DNA of 64,000 bases from Ruoffia tabacinasalis (GTDB taxonomy: Bacteria > Bacillota > Bacilli > Lactobacillales > Aerococcaceae): contig NZ_JBHSHQ010000029.1 of NCBI RefSeq assembly GCF_042652985.1, positions 10,594-74,593 of the forward strand, read 5' to 3'. The notes beneath the pieces are model-generated. The model was not told the DNA's origin. It saw only the letters and a list, made by a program, of their open reading frames with translations, and did not search any database. The first letter of the stretch is position 1. Every line of letters starts with the position of its first letter. This document shows, piece by piece, positions 27,879 through 36,820 of the stretch. The position numbers and the translations under genes are program-made.

Positions 27879-27907
27879 ATGTTACCGTTTTATATAAAAA
27901 ATGTCAA
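27879..27907 (-). promoter_or_regulatory. Promoter of the metQ leader
   Basis: Minus strand TTGACA (27902-27907), 17 bp, TAACAT (27879-27884). Confidence 0.6.
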
Positions 27908-27941
27908 CACTATTCTTAATTTTTAATGAGAAAAATGATAA

Positions 27942-28322
27942 TTAATCTGTTGTTATTTCAATTTGATTACCTTCTGGATCAAGAATAACCGCTTCATAAT
28001 AGCCATCGCCAGTTGTTCTAGGACCACTTAATGTAGAATAACCATTCTCATTCAAATGAGCTGTTAACTGATCCACCTTTTCATTATCACCCACACTTAT
28101 TGCCAGATGAGCGTAGCCAAATAATTCACCCTCACCCTCAGCTATATCATCTCGATGCATTATTTCTAACCGAGCACCATTTGAAAAACTCAGAAAATAA
28201 GACTTAAACCCCTTCGTTGGATTATGGTACAATTCATTTGACGTTGCAGCAAAGTAAGTTTCATAAAACTCACGCATTGCTTCTAAATCTCGCACCCACA
28301 TACCTACATGTTCAATTCTCAT
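27942..28322 (-). CDS. VOC/glyoxalase-family protein
   Basis: 126 residues with two beta-alpha-beta-beta-beta halves: MRIEHVGMWVRDLEAMREFYETYF and LEIMHRD in the first, YAHLAISVGDNEKVDQLTAHLNENGY and VILDPEGNQIEI in the second. Metal-ligand candidates are His5, Glu in LEIMH, His in YAHLAI and Glu in NQIEI. This resembles lactoylglutathione lyase-like proteins, but the substrate is unknown. Single gene. Confidence 0.85.
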   Translation of the reverse strand: MRIEHVGMWVRDLEAMREFYETYFAATSNELYHNPTKGFKSYFLSFSNGARLEIMHRDDIAEGEGELFGYAHLAISVGDNEKVDQLTAHLNENGYSTLSGPRTTGDGYYEAVILDPEGNQIEITTD

Positions 28323-28452
28323 GAAATTCCCCCAAATACTTTATAAAACCATTATACATTGAATATCATTTTATTGATATCTCCAAGGCATATTCAATGA
28401 AATTAGCGAGTAATTTAAGTATAATAATCTTAAAGAGATAGGAGGAGTTATC

Positions 28453-28548
28453 ATGCGTAAATGGCCATGGTTAAAAATTATTTGGTATCTTATTTTAATT
28501 TTCCTTGCAATCCGACAAGCAAGTGATGACCCAGAAGAGGTAAGTTAA
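28453..28548 (+). CDS. 31-residue single-span membrane peptide
   Basis: Small gene with an excellent ribosome site (AGGAGGAG, five bases before the ATG) and a strong terminator 50 bases after its stop. The product starts MRKWPWLKII, continues with one hydrophobic helix (WYLILIFLAI) and ends in the polar tail QASDDPEEVS. N-terminal basic and C-terminal acidic residues suggest an N-in orientation. I do not recognise a family. Possible roles are a membrane-protein subunit, regulator or toxin-like peptide; nothing decides between them. Confidence 0.6.
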   Translation: MRKWPWLKIIWYLILIFLAIRQASDDPEEVS

Positions 28549-28598
28549 TGGTATTTGAAATCCATTATACTTGTTTATGACTGTTACACTTTCAAGCG

Positions 28599-28628
28599 TA
28601 GACGATTTTTTAATCGTCTATTTTTTTC
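28599..28628 (+). terminator. Terminator after the 31-residue gene
   Basis: TAGACGAT, loop, ATCGTCTA, then seven T (28621-28627). Confidence 0.85.
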
Positions 28629-28809
28629 GTTATATATAATCGTGAATTTAGAAGCATCTGTGAATTCTACCGTGACAAAAGTCTTATATTCCACTAGAAT
28701 AAAACTAATAGCCGAATTGACTGGATTGTAAAAAAATCTTGGAGTTTGATTGAATTAATCAGACTGGTTAAGTTAACAAGATTACCAATAAAGTCACTCA
28801 AGGCTCTAT

Positions 28810-28865
28810 ACTAATTGGGCAATTTTAGATAACTTACACAATAAAACCCAATTGCCAATTAGCTA
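28810..28865. repeat. Solitary spaced inverted repeat
   Basis: CTAATTGGGCAATTTT (from ~28811) faces ACCCAATTGCCAATTAG (to ~28863) as imperfect arms. It lies in the 349-base gap between the 31-residue gene and the next one. The rest of that gap shows nothing I can name. Confidence 0.45.
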
Positions 28866-28897
28866 TTATAAAACATGAATAGTAGAAAGGATTTATT

Positions 28898-29194
28898 ATG
28901 TTATTCACTATTTTAATTTATGCATTTCCAGCAATGTTTATGATTTTAGGTGCTTACCTCCTACTTTTTCGTCAAACTTTAATCCAAGTTTTTGGTGATT
29001 ATTCTAATAAAGTAATTATTTCTTTTAGTATCTTACTTTTCTTAATTGGAATTTTAGGCTTCGTTCTTGTCATTAATAACTTTATTGACTACATGCTAAT
29101 TTGGATGTTAGCTGCGCTTATTGTTGTATTTTTCATGGTTTTTGTCTTTTATTGGTTATTTCGAGCAAATAACGATAATAATGGTACAAAGTAA
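28898..29194 (+). CDS. Small three-span membrane protein
   Basis: 98 residues with three hydrophobic segments (about 2-25, 37-60, 67-90) and a polar tail NNDNNGTK. AGAAAGGA precedes the ATG. No family is recognised. A terminator shared with pyrR follows. Confidence 0.65.
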   Translation: MLFTILIYAFPAMFMILGAYLLLFRQTLIQVFGDYSNKVIISFSILLFLIGILGFVLVINNFIDYMLIWMLAALIVVFFMVFVFYWLFRANNDNNGTK

Positions 29195-29202
29195 AAAACA
29201 CA

Positions 29203-29248
29203 AAAACTGCCAAAAGTTCTCACTATACTGAGAGTTTGGCAGTTTTTT
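29203..29248. terminator. Bidirectional terminator, small membrane gene / pyrR
   Basis: AAAACTGCCAAA...CTC and its complement around a short loop, T-run on the plus strand and A-run (T on minus) at the other end. Confidence 0.85.
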
Positions 29249-29275
29249 AGTCTTTTCAAAGACACTTGATTTTAT

Positions 29276-29809
29276 TTACATGTCTAAGATATTTACACCA
29301 TCACGACCGTCAACTTCTTCTAATTCGACTTTAACTTGCTCATTCTTCGCTGTAGGAACATTCTTCCCAACAAAGTCAGGTCGTATCGGTAACTCACGAT
29401 GACCTCGGTCGACTAAAACAGCGAGTTGAATATGCGAAGGTCTTGCATTTTCTAATATCGCATCCATAGCAGCTCTAACAGTACGTCCAGTAAATAATAC
29501 ATCGTCAATGACAACCACTTTTTTGTCGGTTAAATCACTTATAAATGTGACTGGTTGAACTTGTGGACTGACTGACTTCTTCGTTAGATCATCTCGATAG
29601 AAAGTAATATCCAATATTTCTAACGGTAACTTAATTCCTTCGATCTCTTCAATTTTCTCTTGAACACGCTTCGCTAAGAACTCACCACGTGTTTTGATAC
29701 CTAAGATAACAAGATTATCTGTAGATTTGTTCTTCTCTAATATTTCATGAGCAATGCGTTTCAACGTTCTTTGAATGCCTTCTGCGTTCATTAATTCTCT
29801 TTTTGTCAT
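29276..29809 (-). CDS. pyrR: PyrR: pyr-operon attenuator protein / uracil phosphoribosyltransferase
   Basis: 177 residues. PyrR binds pyr mRNA in the presence of UMP and ends transcription, with some UPRT activity. Phosphoribosyltransferase loop VVVIDDVLFTGRTVRAAMDAI (about 95-115), GIKTRGEFLAKRVQEKI and LAVLVDRGHRELPIRPDFVGKNVPT are typical. No pyr biosynthetic genes are nearby; pyrR stands alone behind ackA, separated by a terminator. Confidence 0.95.
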   Translation of the reverse strand: MTKRELMNAEGIQRTLKRIAHEILEKNKSTDNLVILGIKTRGEFLAKRVQEKIEEIEGIKLPLEILDITFYRDDLTKKSVSPQVQPVTFISDLTDKKVVVIDDVLFTGRTVRAAMDAILENARPSHIQLAVLVDRGHRELPIRPDFVGKNVPTAKNEQVKVELEEVDGRDGVNILDM

Positions 29810-29823
29810 TACTATCCTCCTAG

Positions 29824-29862
29824 CAAAAATAACCGCTAACCCCTAAAGGTTCGCGGCTTTTT
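29824..29862 (-). terminator. Terminator of ackA
   Basis: Minus strand: GCCGCGAACC, loop TTTA, GGGGTTAGCGG, then TTATTTTTG. Confidence 0.8.
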
Positions 29863-29870
29863 GTTATTAA

Positions 29871-31061
29871 TTATTTTTTGAATTTTTCAACGTCACGAGC
29901 AATAGCAACTTCTTCATTTGTTGGAATGTTGTAGATTGCGAATTTAGAGTCGTCTGTTGAGATTAATGCTTCTTTACGTGTGTCGTTACGCTCGTCATCG
30001 ATCTTACCACCAAAGAAAGTAATTCCATCCATGATTAATTTACGAGTAATTCCTGAGTTTTCTCCGATTCCCGCTGTAAAGACAACCGCGTCAACACCAT
30101 TCATTACTGCGATGTATTGAGCGATATATTTTTGTACACGGTTCATGAAGATATCTAATGTTAATTGTGCGCGTTCATTACCTTCTGCTGCAGCATCTTC
30201 AACATCACGCATATCACTTGATACGCCTGATAAACCAAGTAGACCTGATTTTTTGTTAAAGATAGTAATAACATCATTCACGTCAGTAATATTTAATTTG
30301 TCCATTAAGAAAGGAATAATTGACGCATCAATATCACCAGTACGTGTCCCCATTGTTACACCTGCTAATGGAGTGAATCCCATAGATGTATCAACAGATT
30401 TACCACCATCAACGGCTGTAATTGAAGCACCATTACCTAAGTGACATGTAATGATTTTTAAATCTTCGATTGGTTTACCGATTAATTCAGCAGCACGTTT
30501 ACTTACGTATTCATGACTTGTTCCGTGAGCACCGTATTTACGGATTTGGAAATCTTCGTAATATTCGTACGGTAAGCTATATAAGTAATTAACTTCTGGC
30601 ATTGTTGTATGGAATGAAGTATCGAATACAGCAACTGCAGTTGCGTGTGGTAAGCGATCGTTAAATACGTGCATAACTTCCGCTTCAGCTGGGTTATGCA
30701 ATGGTGCGAATTCACTTAAATCTTCAACTTGTTTAATAACTTCGTCAGTTACTAATGTTGACTCTTTGAAAATTTCTCCACCAGCAACAACACGGTGTCC
30801 AACACCAGTTATTTCAGTTAAGTCAGTAATAATTTCAAATTCTTCAAGTTTTTCGAATAACATATCTACTGCTTTTGCATGAGTAGCAATATCTTCTGTT
30901 ACTTTGAATTCTTGATCATCGCCGTATTCTAACTTGAATACTGAATTGTTGATTCCGATACGCTCAACTAATCCTTTAGCAATAACTGTTTCTTCTGGCA
31001 TGTTGTATAATTGGAACTTTAAGCTTGAGCTTCCTGCATTAATCGCAAATGTTTTAGACAT
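29871..31061 (-). CDS. ackA: Acetate kinase
   Basis: 396 residues. Makes acetate and ATP from acetyl phosphate and ADP in fermentative metabolism. Motifs: INAGSSSLKFQLYNMP, GHRVVAGGEIF, VAVFDTSFHTTMPE, YGAHGTSHEYVSKRAAEL, ITCHLGNGASITAVDGGKSVDTSMGFTPLAG, VFTAGIGENSG. Length is normal. Its pta partner is not adjacent. Confidence 0.98.
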   Translation of the reverse strand: MSKTFAINAGSSSLKFQLYNMPEETVIAKGLVERIGINNSVFKLEYGDDQEFKVTEDIATHAKAVDMLFEKLEEFEIITDLTEITGVGHRVVAGGEIFKESTLVTDEVIKQVEDLSEFAPLHNPAEAEVMHVFNDRLPHATAVAVFDTSFHTTMPEVNYLYSLPYEYYEDFQIRKYGAHGTSHEYVSKRAAELIGKPIEDLKIITCHLGNGASITAVDGGKSVDTSMGFTPLAGVTMGTRTGDIDASIIPFLMDKLNITDVNDVITIFNKKSGLLGLSGVSSDMRDVEDAAAEGNERAQLTLDIFMNRVQKYIAQYIAVMNGVDAVVFTAGIGENSGITRKLIMDGITFFGGKIDDERNDTRKEALISTDDSKFAIYNIPTNEEVAIARDVEKFKK

Positions 31062-31212
31062 TAATAAATTCTCTCCTCTTTAATATAAATCATAAATTTA
31101 TTATAACAGATTACTTCATAACATCTCTACTCTTTTACTGTTTTTTATAATAGTTTTATACAGAACTTCAACATCTGTCAATCTGTAACATAACTATAGC
31201 GATTGATACAGT

Positions 31213-31596
31213 TTATTTATCATAATGTGCTGTGACGTCGATTTTTACTTTCGCTCCTAATGGCAAACTCCCGACCGCAAACGATGTTCTTGCAGGATAG
31301 GGTTCTTCATAATACTTTTCATAGACTTCATTAATCAGTGAGGAGTCGCCGATATCATTCATATAGAGAACGACTTTAACAACATTTTCTAGTTTTAATC
31401 CAGCAGCCTCAAGAATAGATGAGATATTCTTAAATACTTGCTCCGTCTCATCAGCTGCATTACCTTTTACAAGTTTGTTCGTTGTTGGATCTATGCCTAT
31501 CTGTCCGGAAACAAATAAAAAATCACCGGCACGAATTGCTTGTGAATATGGATTCATTGGTTTGGGTGCTTTATCAGTATAAAATACTTTTTTCAT
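31213..31596 (-). CDS. ridA: RidA-type enamine/imine deaminase
   Basis: About 127 residues from ATG 31596; an ATG four codons upstream directly abuts the AAAGG site, so I prefer 31596, though this is not certain. It hydrolyses reactive 2-aminoacrylate-type imines made by PLP dehydratases. Signatures: AIRAGDFLFVSGQIGIDPTT, VVLYMNDIGDSSLINEVYEKYY, PARTSFAVGSLPLGAKVKID with the key Arg in PART. D-serine ammonia-lyase in this window makes just such an intermediate. Confidence 0.92.
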   Translation of the reverse strand: MKKVFYTDKAPKPMNPYSQAIRAGDFLFVSGQIGIDPTTNKLVKGNAADETEQVFKNISSILEAAGLKLENVVKVVLYMNDIGDSSLINEVYEKYYEEPYPARTSFAVGSLPLGAKVKIDVTAHYDK

Positions 31597-31750
31597 CAAC
31601 GGTTCCATCCTTTCTGTATGTACATATCTTAATTATAAAGTAATGAGATTAAATGTATAGAAAAGTGAATATTCAGATTTTCTAATGAAATATTAATATT
31701 TATAGGTTATTTAGTGTGAATATGCTATACTTTACGAAATAAATTAAAAG

Positions 31751-32026
31751 GTGGTACACACAATGCAAGCAGTAATAACCGTAATCGGTAAAGACAAAGT
31801 CGGCATTCTCGCTGAAATTGCCAAACAATGTGCAATGCATAATGCAAATATTGTTGATGTTGAACAAACAATTATGCAAGATTTTTTCACAATGGTTATG
31901 TTAGTCAATATTGATAAATTGTCCGTGGAGTTTGAAGAATTCAAGAAGAATACGATTGATAGTTTACCTGAGATGGAAATACATGTGATGCATGAAGATA
32001 TCTTCAATTCAATGCATCGAATTTAA
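31751..32026 (+). CDS. ACT-domain protein (UPF0237)
   Basis: 91 residues forming a single ACT domain: AVITVIGKDKVGILAEIAKQCAMHNANIVDVEQTIMQDFFTMVMLVNI. ACT domains bind amino acids or similar ligands. The gene is 11 bases before the PFL-family gene, the usual pair in Bacillota and Archaea. Function of the pair is not known. GGTGG lies before the start. Confidence 0.9.
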   Translation: MVHTMQAVITVIGKDKVGILAEIAKQCAMHNANIVDVEQTIMQDFFTMVMLVNIDKLSVEFEEFKKNTIDSLPEMEIHVMHEDIFNSMHRI

Positions 32027-32037
32027 GGAGTTAAACC

Positions 32038-33396
32038 ATGTTAGAAATGCAAAATGTTATCGAAACTGTTTCTATGATTAAGGAGAATAATTTAGATATT
32101 CGAACCATTACAATGGGAATATCTTTGGCTGATTGCGCGGATGGGGATATTCAACGTTCGTGTGAGAAAGTGTACGAAAAAATTTATAATGCAGCAAAAG
32201 ATTTAGTAAAGACTGGGGAAGAAATCGAAGAGAAATTTGGGATTCCGATTGTGAACAAACGGATTGCCGTAACACCGATTGCTCAATTATTAGCTGCATC
32301 TGGTGGGGACCCATTAGAATATGCACGTACATTAGATAGGGTCGCTAAAGATGTGGGTGTTAACTATATTGGTGGCTACTCTGCCCTCGTCCATAAAGGC
32401 TTTAGTAAAGGCGACTTAGAACTGATTGAATCGATTCCACAAGCAATGGCTCAAACGAATCATGTCTGTTCTTCGGTTAATATCGGTTCAACCCGTGCTG
32501 GTATCAATATGGATGCTGTCGCTATGATGGGGAATATTGTTCGTGAAGCTGCGGAACTGACGCAAGATAATGAGTGTATGGGAGCATCTAAGATTGTCGT
32601 ATTTTGTAATGCAGTTGAGGATAATCCCTTTATGGCTGGTGCTTTTCATGGGGCTGGTGAACCTGATATTGTTATTAACGTAGGTGTTTCAGGTCCTGGT
32701 GTTGTACGTAATGCACTTGCTAGCTTAGATAAATCTGCTTCATTAGAAGTTGTGGCAGATACAATTAAGCAGACAGCTTTCAAAGTGACTCGAATGGGAC
32801 AACTTGTTGGGACTGAAGCTTCGAAGATGTTGGGCGTGCCTTTTGGGATTGTTGATTTATCCTTAGCTCCGACTCCTGCAGTGGGTGATTCTGTAGCTCA
32901 TATTCTGGAAGAAATTGGTCTAGATCAAGTAGGTGCCCATGGTTCCGTTGCTACATTAGCGATGTTAAATGATGCCGTTAAAAAAGGTGGCGTAATGGCC
33001 TCTTCTCACGTTGGTGGTTTATCAGGTGCTTTTATTCCTGTAACAGAAGATGCAGGTATGATTGCAGCGGCAGCCAATGGTACTTTGAACATTGAAACAT
33101 TAATGTCAATGACTGCTGTGTGTTCAGTAGGTTTGGATATGATTGTCATTCCAGGTACAACACCTCCAGAAGTGATCTCAGCAATTATTGCAGATGAAGC
33201 AGCAATTGGTATGATTAATTCTAAGACCACTGCTGTCCGCGTCATTCCAGCTATTGGTCGTTCTGATGATGAATCATTGGACTTCGGTGGTTTGTTTGGT
33301 AAAGGTACGGTCATGCCATTGAATCCGACATCACCAAAAGTATTTATTGATCGTGGCGGACGTATTCCAGCACCACTACAAAGTTTGAAGAATTAA
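32038..33396 (+). CDS. PFL-family protein (UPF0210)
   Basis: 452 residues of the UPF0210 family, related in fold to pyruvate formate-lyase but lacking a recognised glycyl-radical motif. Conserved stretches: ITMGISLADCADGD, NKRIAVTPIAQLLAASGG, VGVNYIGGYSALVHKGFSKGD, VNIGSTRAGINMDAV, IVVFCNAVEDNPFMAGAFHGAGEPD, NVGVSGPGVV, GRIPAPLQSLKN. Paired with the upstream ACT protein. Reaction unknown. Confidence 0.92.
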   Translation: MLEMQNVIETVSMIKENNLDIRTITMGISLADCADGDIQRSCEKVYEKIYNAAKDLVKTGEEIEEKFGIPIVNKRIAVTPIAQLLAASGGDPLEYARTLDRVAKDVGVNYIGGYSALVHKGFSKGDLELIESIPQAMAQTNHVCSSVNIGSTRAGINMDAVAMMGNIVREAAELTQDNECMGASKIVVFCNAVEDNPFMAGAFHGAGEPDIVINVGVSGPGVVRNALASLDKSASLEVVADTIKQTAFKVTRMGQLVGTEASKMLGVPFGIVDLSLAPTPAVGDSVAHILEEIGLDQVGAHGSVATLAMLNDAVKKGGVMASSHVGGLSGAFIPVTEDAGMIAAAANGTLNIETLMSMTAVCSVGLDMIVIPGTTPPEVISAIIADEAAIGMINSKTTAVRVIPAIGRSDDESLDFGGLFGKGTVMPLNPTSPKVFIDRGGRIPAPLQSLKN

Positions 33397-33402
33397 ATTG
33401 CG

Positions 33403-33433
33403 AGCACTTGCTGTTATGGCAAGTGCTTTTTTA
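33403..33433 (+). terminator. Terminator after the PFL-family gene
   Basis: AGCACTTGC (33403-33411) / GCAAGTGCT (33419-33427) followed by TTTTT. Confidence 0.88.
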
Positions 33434-33470
33434 TTTGATGTGTTGTGAGATGTTTGTGGGGGTTGGATAT

Positions 33471-33839
33471 CTAATGAACATCGTCATGCGATGACAGTGG
33501 TGGTTAGACTTCTAATCAACATCGTCATGCGATGACAGTGGTGGATAGAACGCTAATGGACATTGTCATGCGATGACAGTGGTGGATGGAACTCTAATAA
33601 ACATCGTCATCCAATGACAGTGGTGGATAGAACTCTAATGGACATCGTCATTGAATGACAGTGGTGGATAGAACGCTAATGGACATCGTCATTGAATGAC
33701 AGTGGTGGATAGAACGCTAATGGACATCGTCATTGAATGACAGTGGTGGTTAGACGCCTAATGAACATCGTCATCGGATGACAGTAGTGGATAGAACGCT
33801 AATCAACATCGTCATCGAATGACAGTGTTCATTAGAATT
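33471..33839. repeat. Array A: nine 41-bp hairpin repeats
   Basis: Nine head-to-tail units of exactly 41 bp begin at 33471, 33512, 33553, 33594, 33635, 33676, 33717, 33758 and 33799. Each has the core CATCGTCAT-NNN-ATGACAGTG, an imperfect hairpin; the loop triplet varies (GCG, CCA, TGA, CGG, CGA). The first left arm TCTAATGAACATCGTCAT (33470-33487) and the last right arm ATGACAGTGTTCATTAGA (33819-33836) are inverted copies of each other, so the array looks like one palindrome multiplied inside. It lies between convergent genes. No ORF crosses it. Confidence 0.95.
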
Positions 33840-33954
33840 TACCATCCCACATTATTAATGTTTCTCCATATATACTATTTAATTATTCTATTTAGCACAA
33901 AAAACAAGCATGATTATGCACATTCACAGACTTAATCATGCTTATTCATTTATA

Positions 33955-35130
33955 TTAATTTACTTTTTCAATTGCATTGAATTCTTCTGTAATCTCTTTT
34001 AATAATTCAGGTTGTGTAATTACGTCATAACCAGTACGTGCTAGTATTTCAACGGTACGCATCATCGCTTGATAGCCAAACTCAGTGCGAGTTGCTTCAC
34101 GAAACTCAACTGTATGTCCTGCTGTTGGAACACCTTCAGTAATATCATAATATGAGTGGATTGAAGGAACTACTTGGCTGACATTTCCCATATCGAGTGA
34201 ACCTGATAAGTCATCACCACCATCAATCATATCAATACCTAAGTCTTTAGCATTTTTATTATAAGTATCACTTAATTTTTGGTTAGTAATCATATTGTAG
34301 TATGATTTTTCAAAGTGGTTATACTTCATTGTACAACCTGTTGCCATAGCAGCTGCTTCAGCACTACGGATGACCATCGCTTTAACATCTTGTAAGTAAT
34401 TAATGTCTAATGATCTAACATAGAACTGCACACGCGTATATTCTGGAATAACATTCGCTGCAACACCACCATCTACGATAATTCCATGCACGCGAGCGTC
34501 TGGACGCAATTGTTGGCGACTTGCATTCACTAAGTTGAACATGTTAATTGCTGCATCTAATGCGTTAATCCCTTCCCAAGGCGCACCAGCTGCGTGAGCA
34601 GTTTTGCCAAAGAATTCAAATTCTAAAGCTTCCATCGCTAGTGATACATTACTCATTAAGTTTTGATCAGATGGGTGCGTACACATTGCGACGTCAATAT
34701 CATCAAACGTGTCTGCGTTGGCCATATCTACTTTGACTCCGTCTGTCTCTTCTGCTGGTGTACCTAGAACAACAACACGTCCTCCGGTCTCAGCTAATAC
34801 TTTAGACAAGGCAATCCCTGCTCCTGTATCAACTGTTCCTAACATATTGTGTCCACAACCGTGGCCAATACCAGGTAAAGCATCGTATTCAGATAAGTAA
34901 GCAATGGTTGGACCAGGTTTATTAGAATCAAACGTTGCTCTAAAAGCTGTATCAAAACCTAAGTATGGATATTCCACTTCGAAGCCATGTTTTGTTAATA
35001 AATCCACATGAGCTTTAGATGATTTATATTCATTCAAGCCTAATTCAGGGTTCTCATAGATATAATCGCTTAACCCTTGTAATTCTTCACGCATTTCTGA
35101 CACGATTTCATGTAATTGTTCTTTTGACAT
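33955..35130 (-). CDS. M20 amidohydrolase, PM20D2-like (Xaa-Lys dipeptidase type)
   Basis: 391 residues from ATG 35130, with AAAGGGG eight bases upstream; six codons further up lacks a separate site. Metal-binding motifs: YLSEYDALPGIGHGCGHNMLG (Cys-Gly-His), LGTPAEETDGVKVDM (Glu-Glu), CTHPSD (His) and AGHTVEF. The pattern SEYDALPGIGHxCGHN, GKTAHAAGAPWEGINALDA and VHGIIVDGGVAANVIPEYTRVQFYVRS matches the PM20D2/ACY1L2 branch, whose animal members cleave beta-alanyl-lysine and similar dipeptides with basic residues. It is second in an operon controlled by a lysine riboswitch, which supports a lysine-releasing role. Exact substrate is inferred. Confidence 0.88.
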   Translation of the reverse strand: MSKEQLHEIVSEMREELQGLSDYIYENPELGLNEYKSSKAHVDLLTKHGFEVEYPYLGFDTAFRATFDSNKPGPTIAYLSEYDALPGIGHGCGHNMLGTVDTGAGIALSKVLAETGGRVVVLGTPAEETDGVKVDMANADTFDDIDVAMCTHPSDQNLMSNVSLAMEALEFEFFGKTAHAAGAPWEGINALDAAINMFNLVNASRQQLRPDARVHGIIVDGGVAANVIPEYTRVQFYVRSLDINYLQDVKAMVIRSAEAAAMATGCTMKYNHFEKSYYNMITNQKLSDTYNKNAKDLGIDMIDGGDDLSGSLDMGNVSQVVPSIHSYYDITEGVPTAGHTVEFREATRTEFGYQAMMRTVEILARTGYDVITQPELLKEITEEFNAIEKVN

Positions 35131-35155
35131 ATATTTTTCCCCTTTCAAAAACTAA

Positions 35156-36574
35156 CTAAAATGGTCCATAGCCAATTAATTGTGCAATGATAATAAAGAT
35201 TAACCCAATCACTAGCCAAATTCCCATTAATGGCATAGAGAACTTAACCCATTTTTTGTAAGGAATTCCCGCAATTGCCAATTGTGCCATTAAAATTCCA
35301 GACATTGGCATAATTGAATCTAAGAAGCCATTTCCTAATTGATAGCTTAATACTGCCGTTTGGCGAGTAACGTCTAAGGCATCTGCTAGAGGCACCATAA
35401 TTGGCATCGTAACAGCAGCTTGTCCACTTCCTGAACTAATGAAGAAGTTAATTATAATTTGCACAGTATACATTCCTGCTGCTGATAGAACAGCTGGTAA
35501 GTTTGAGATAGCCCCAGTTAAGCTATGAATCATAGTATCTAAGATCATCGCATCTTCCATTATAATAACTAAACTTTGTGCCAGTCCGACAATTAAAGCG
35601 GCGTACATCATATCTTTCGCGCCTTCGATGAAATAATCGGCAATCTCATCAGCTTTCATTCCATAGATGAAGCCACTTAATAAGCCCATTCCAATAAAGA
35701 CGGCACCAATCTCAGTAATGAACCATCCTAAGCTCATTACGCCATAAGCGATTAAGGCAAAACTTCCGACGAAGACAACCGCAATTAATTTTTGCTTTGT
35801 TGTAAACGATATATTATCCGCCGCATTTAAATCTTGATAATCTGCGCTGTTCCTCGCAGCCATTTCCTCATCATAGACAATGCTATTCGATAAATCTGAC
35901 TTTACTTTACGTCCGTATAATACTAGGTAGATTGAAGTAACAATCCAAAGAATAATGAATAAGACTAATCTTAATTCGATCCCAGAGAATAATGGCAGTT
36001 CAGCAATTGACTGCGCAACCCCTACTGAGAATGGGTTCATAAACCCTGAAGTAAATCCTACACCAGCACCAAGTCCGATCATTCCGACTCCAATTAATGA
36101 ATCATAGCCAATCGCTCGAGCTAAGGAAACTCCTAAAGCGATAAAAACAATTGTCTCCTCACTTAAACCAATCGTTGAACCCGCTAAGCCCATAATTAGC
36201 ACAATAACAGGAATAACAAACGCTTCTTTACCTTTTAAGGAAGTCACAATTCGACTCAACGCAGACTCGATCATCCCAGTCTTATTCAGGATGAAGAACG
36301 CCCCACCTGTTACAAATAAGAAATATGAGATATCTTGAGTTCTAGCGAATCCTCTAGGAAGGCTCGTTAACACATCGAAAACACCTTGAGGATTACTTGC
36401 GACATGAGCAAAGGAATCTGGATTAATAATCTCCCGCTCCCCTACTAACACACGCTCAAACTGTCCAGCTGGGATAATCCAAGATAAAATTGCTGCAATA
36501 ATAATGAAACTTAGTAATAAAACGTAAGTATGTGGCATACGGACACGTCCGATTGCACTAAATATTTTCTTCAC
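35156..36574 (-). CDS. YfcC-family transporter (lysine-riboswitch controlled)
   Basis: 472 residues with about 12 membrane segments, beginning MPHTYVLLLSFIIIAAILSWIIPAGQFER, a YfcC/DcuC (ion transporter superfamily) start. Conserved GLAGSTIGLSEETIVFIALGVSLARAIGYDSLIGVGMIGLGAGVGFTSGFMNPFSVGVAQ, and ISSGSGQAAVTMPIMVPLADALDVTRQTAVLSYQLGNGFLDSIMPMSG. Family members carry dicarboxylates, basic amino acids or peptides. Leader: lysine riboswitch, then array B. Downstream gene: PM20D2-like dipeptidase, 8 bases before its ribosome site. I infer uptake of lysine or a lysine-containing dipeptide. Confidence 0.87.
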   Translation of the reverse strand: MKKIFSAIGRVRMPHTYVLLLSFIIIAAILSWIIPAGQFERVLVGEREIINPDSFAHVASNPQGVFDVLTSLPRGFARTQDISYFLFVTGGAFFILNKTGMIESALSRIVTSLKGKEAFVIPVIVLIMGLAGSTIGLSEETIVFIALGVSLARAIGYDSLIGVGMIGLGAGVGFTSGFMNPFSVGVAQSIAELPLFSGIELRLVLFIILWIVTSIYLVLYGRKVKSDLSNSIVYDEEMAARNSADYQDLNAADNISFTTKQKLIAVVFVGSFALIAYGVMSLGWFITEIGAVFIGMGLLSGFIYGMKADEIADYFIEGAKDMMYAALIVGLAQSLVIIMEDAMILDTMIHSLTGAISNLPAVLSAAGMYTVQIIINFFISSGSGQAAVTMPIMVPLADALDVTRQTAVLSYQLGNGFLDSIMPMSGILMAQLAIAGIPYKKWVKFSMPLMGIWLVIGLIFIIIAQLIGYGPF

Positions 36575-36595
36575 ATTCTTCCTCCAATTATAATT

Positions 36596-36775
36596 TGCTT
36601 TAATGAATAAAGTTTTGAGATCTGGTTGTTAAATTGATTACCGAACACAATTATGAATTAATGTGGTTGCTAATACGATTACCGAACACAATTACAAATT
36701 ATTGTGGTCGCTAAGCCAATTACCGTACACAATCGACAATTATTGTGGTCGCTAGGCCAATTACCTGTCATTATC
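36596..36775 (-). repeat. Array B: three to four 41-bp hairpin repeats in the YfcC leader
   Basis: Units begin with ATTACCG/ATTACCT at 36637, 36678, 36719 and 36760, spacing 41 each; the first preceding half-unit (~36620) and the last (36760 on) are degenerate. Core: CACAAT, 8-base loop, ATTGTG, extended to CCGAACACAAT / ATTGTGGTCG with two mismatches. The sequence is unrelated to arrays A and C. It lies between the riboswitch terminator and the yfcC ribosome site, so it would be transcribed. Confidence 0.9.
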
Positions 36776-36820
36776 AACAATAATAACAACCATTCTACAA
36801 AGAATCTTCACTTTATAACC

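Noticed and set aside
33471..33839. CRISPR-like array
   Set aside because: Units are directly contiguous 41-mers without unique spacers, and no cas genes are near.
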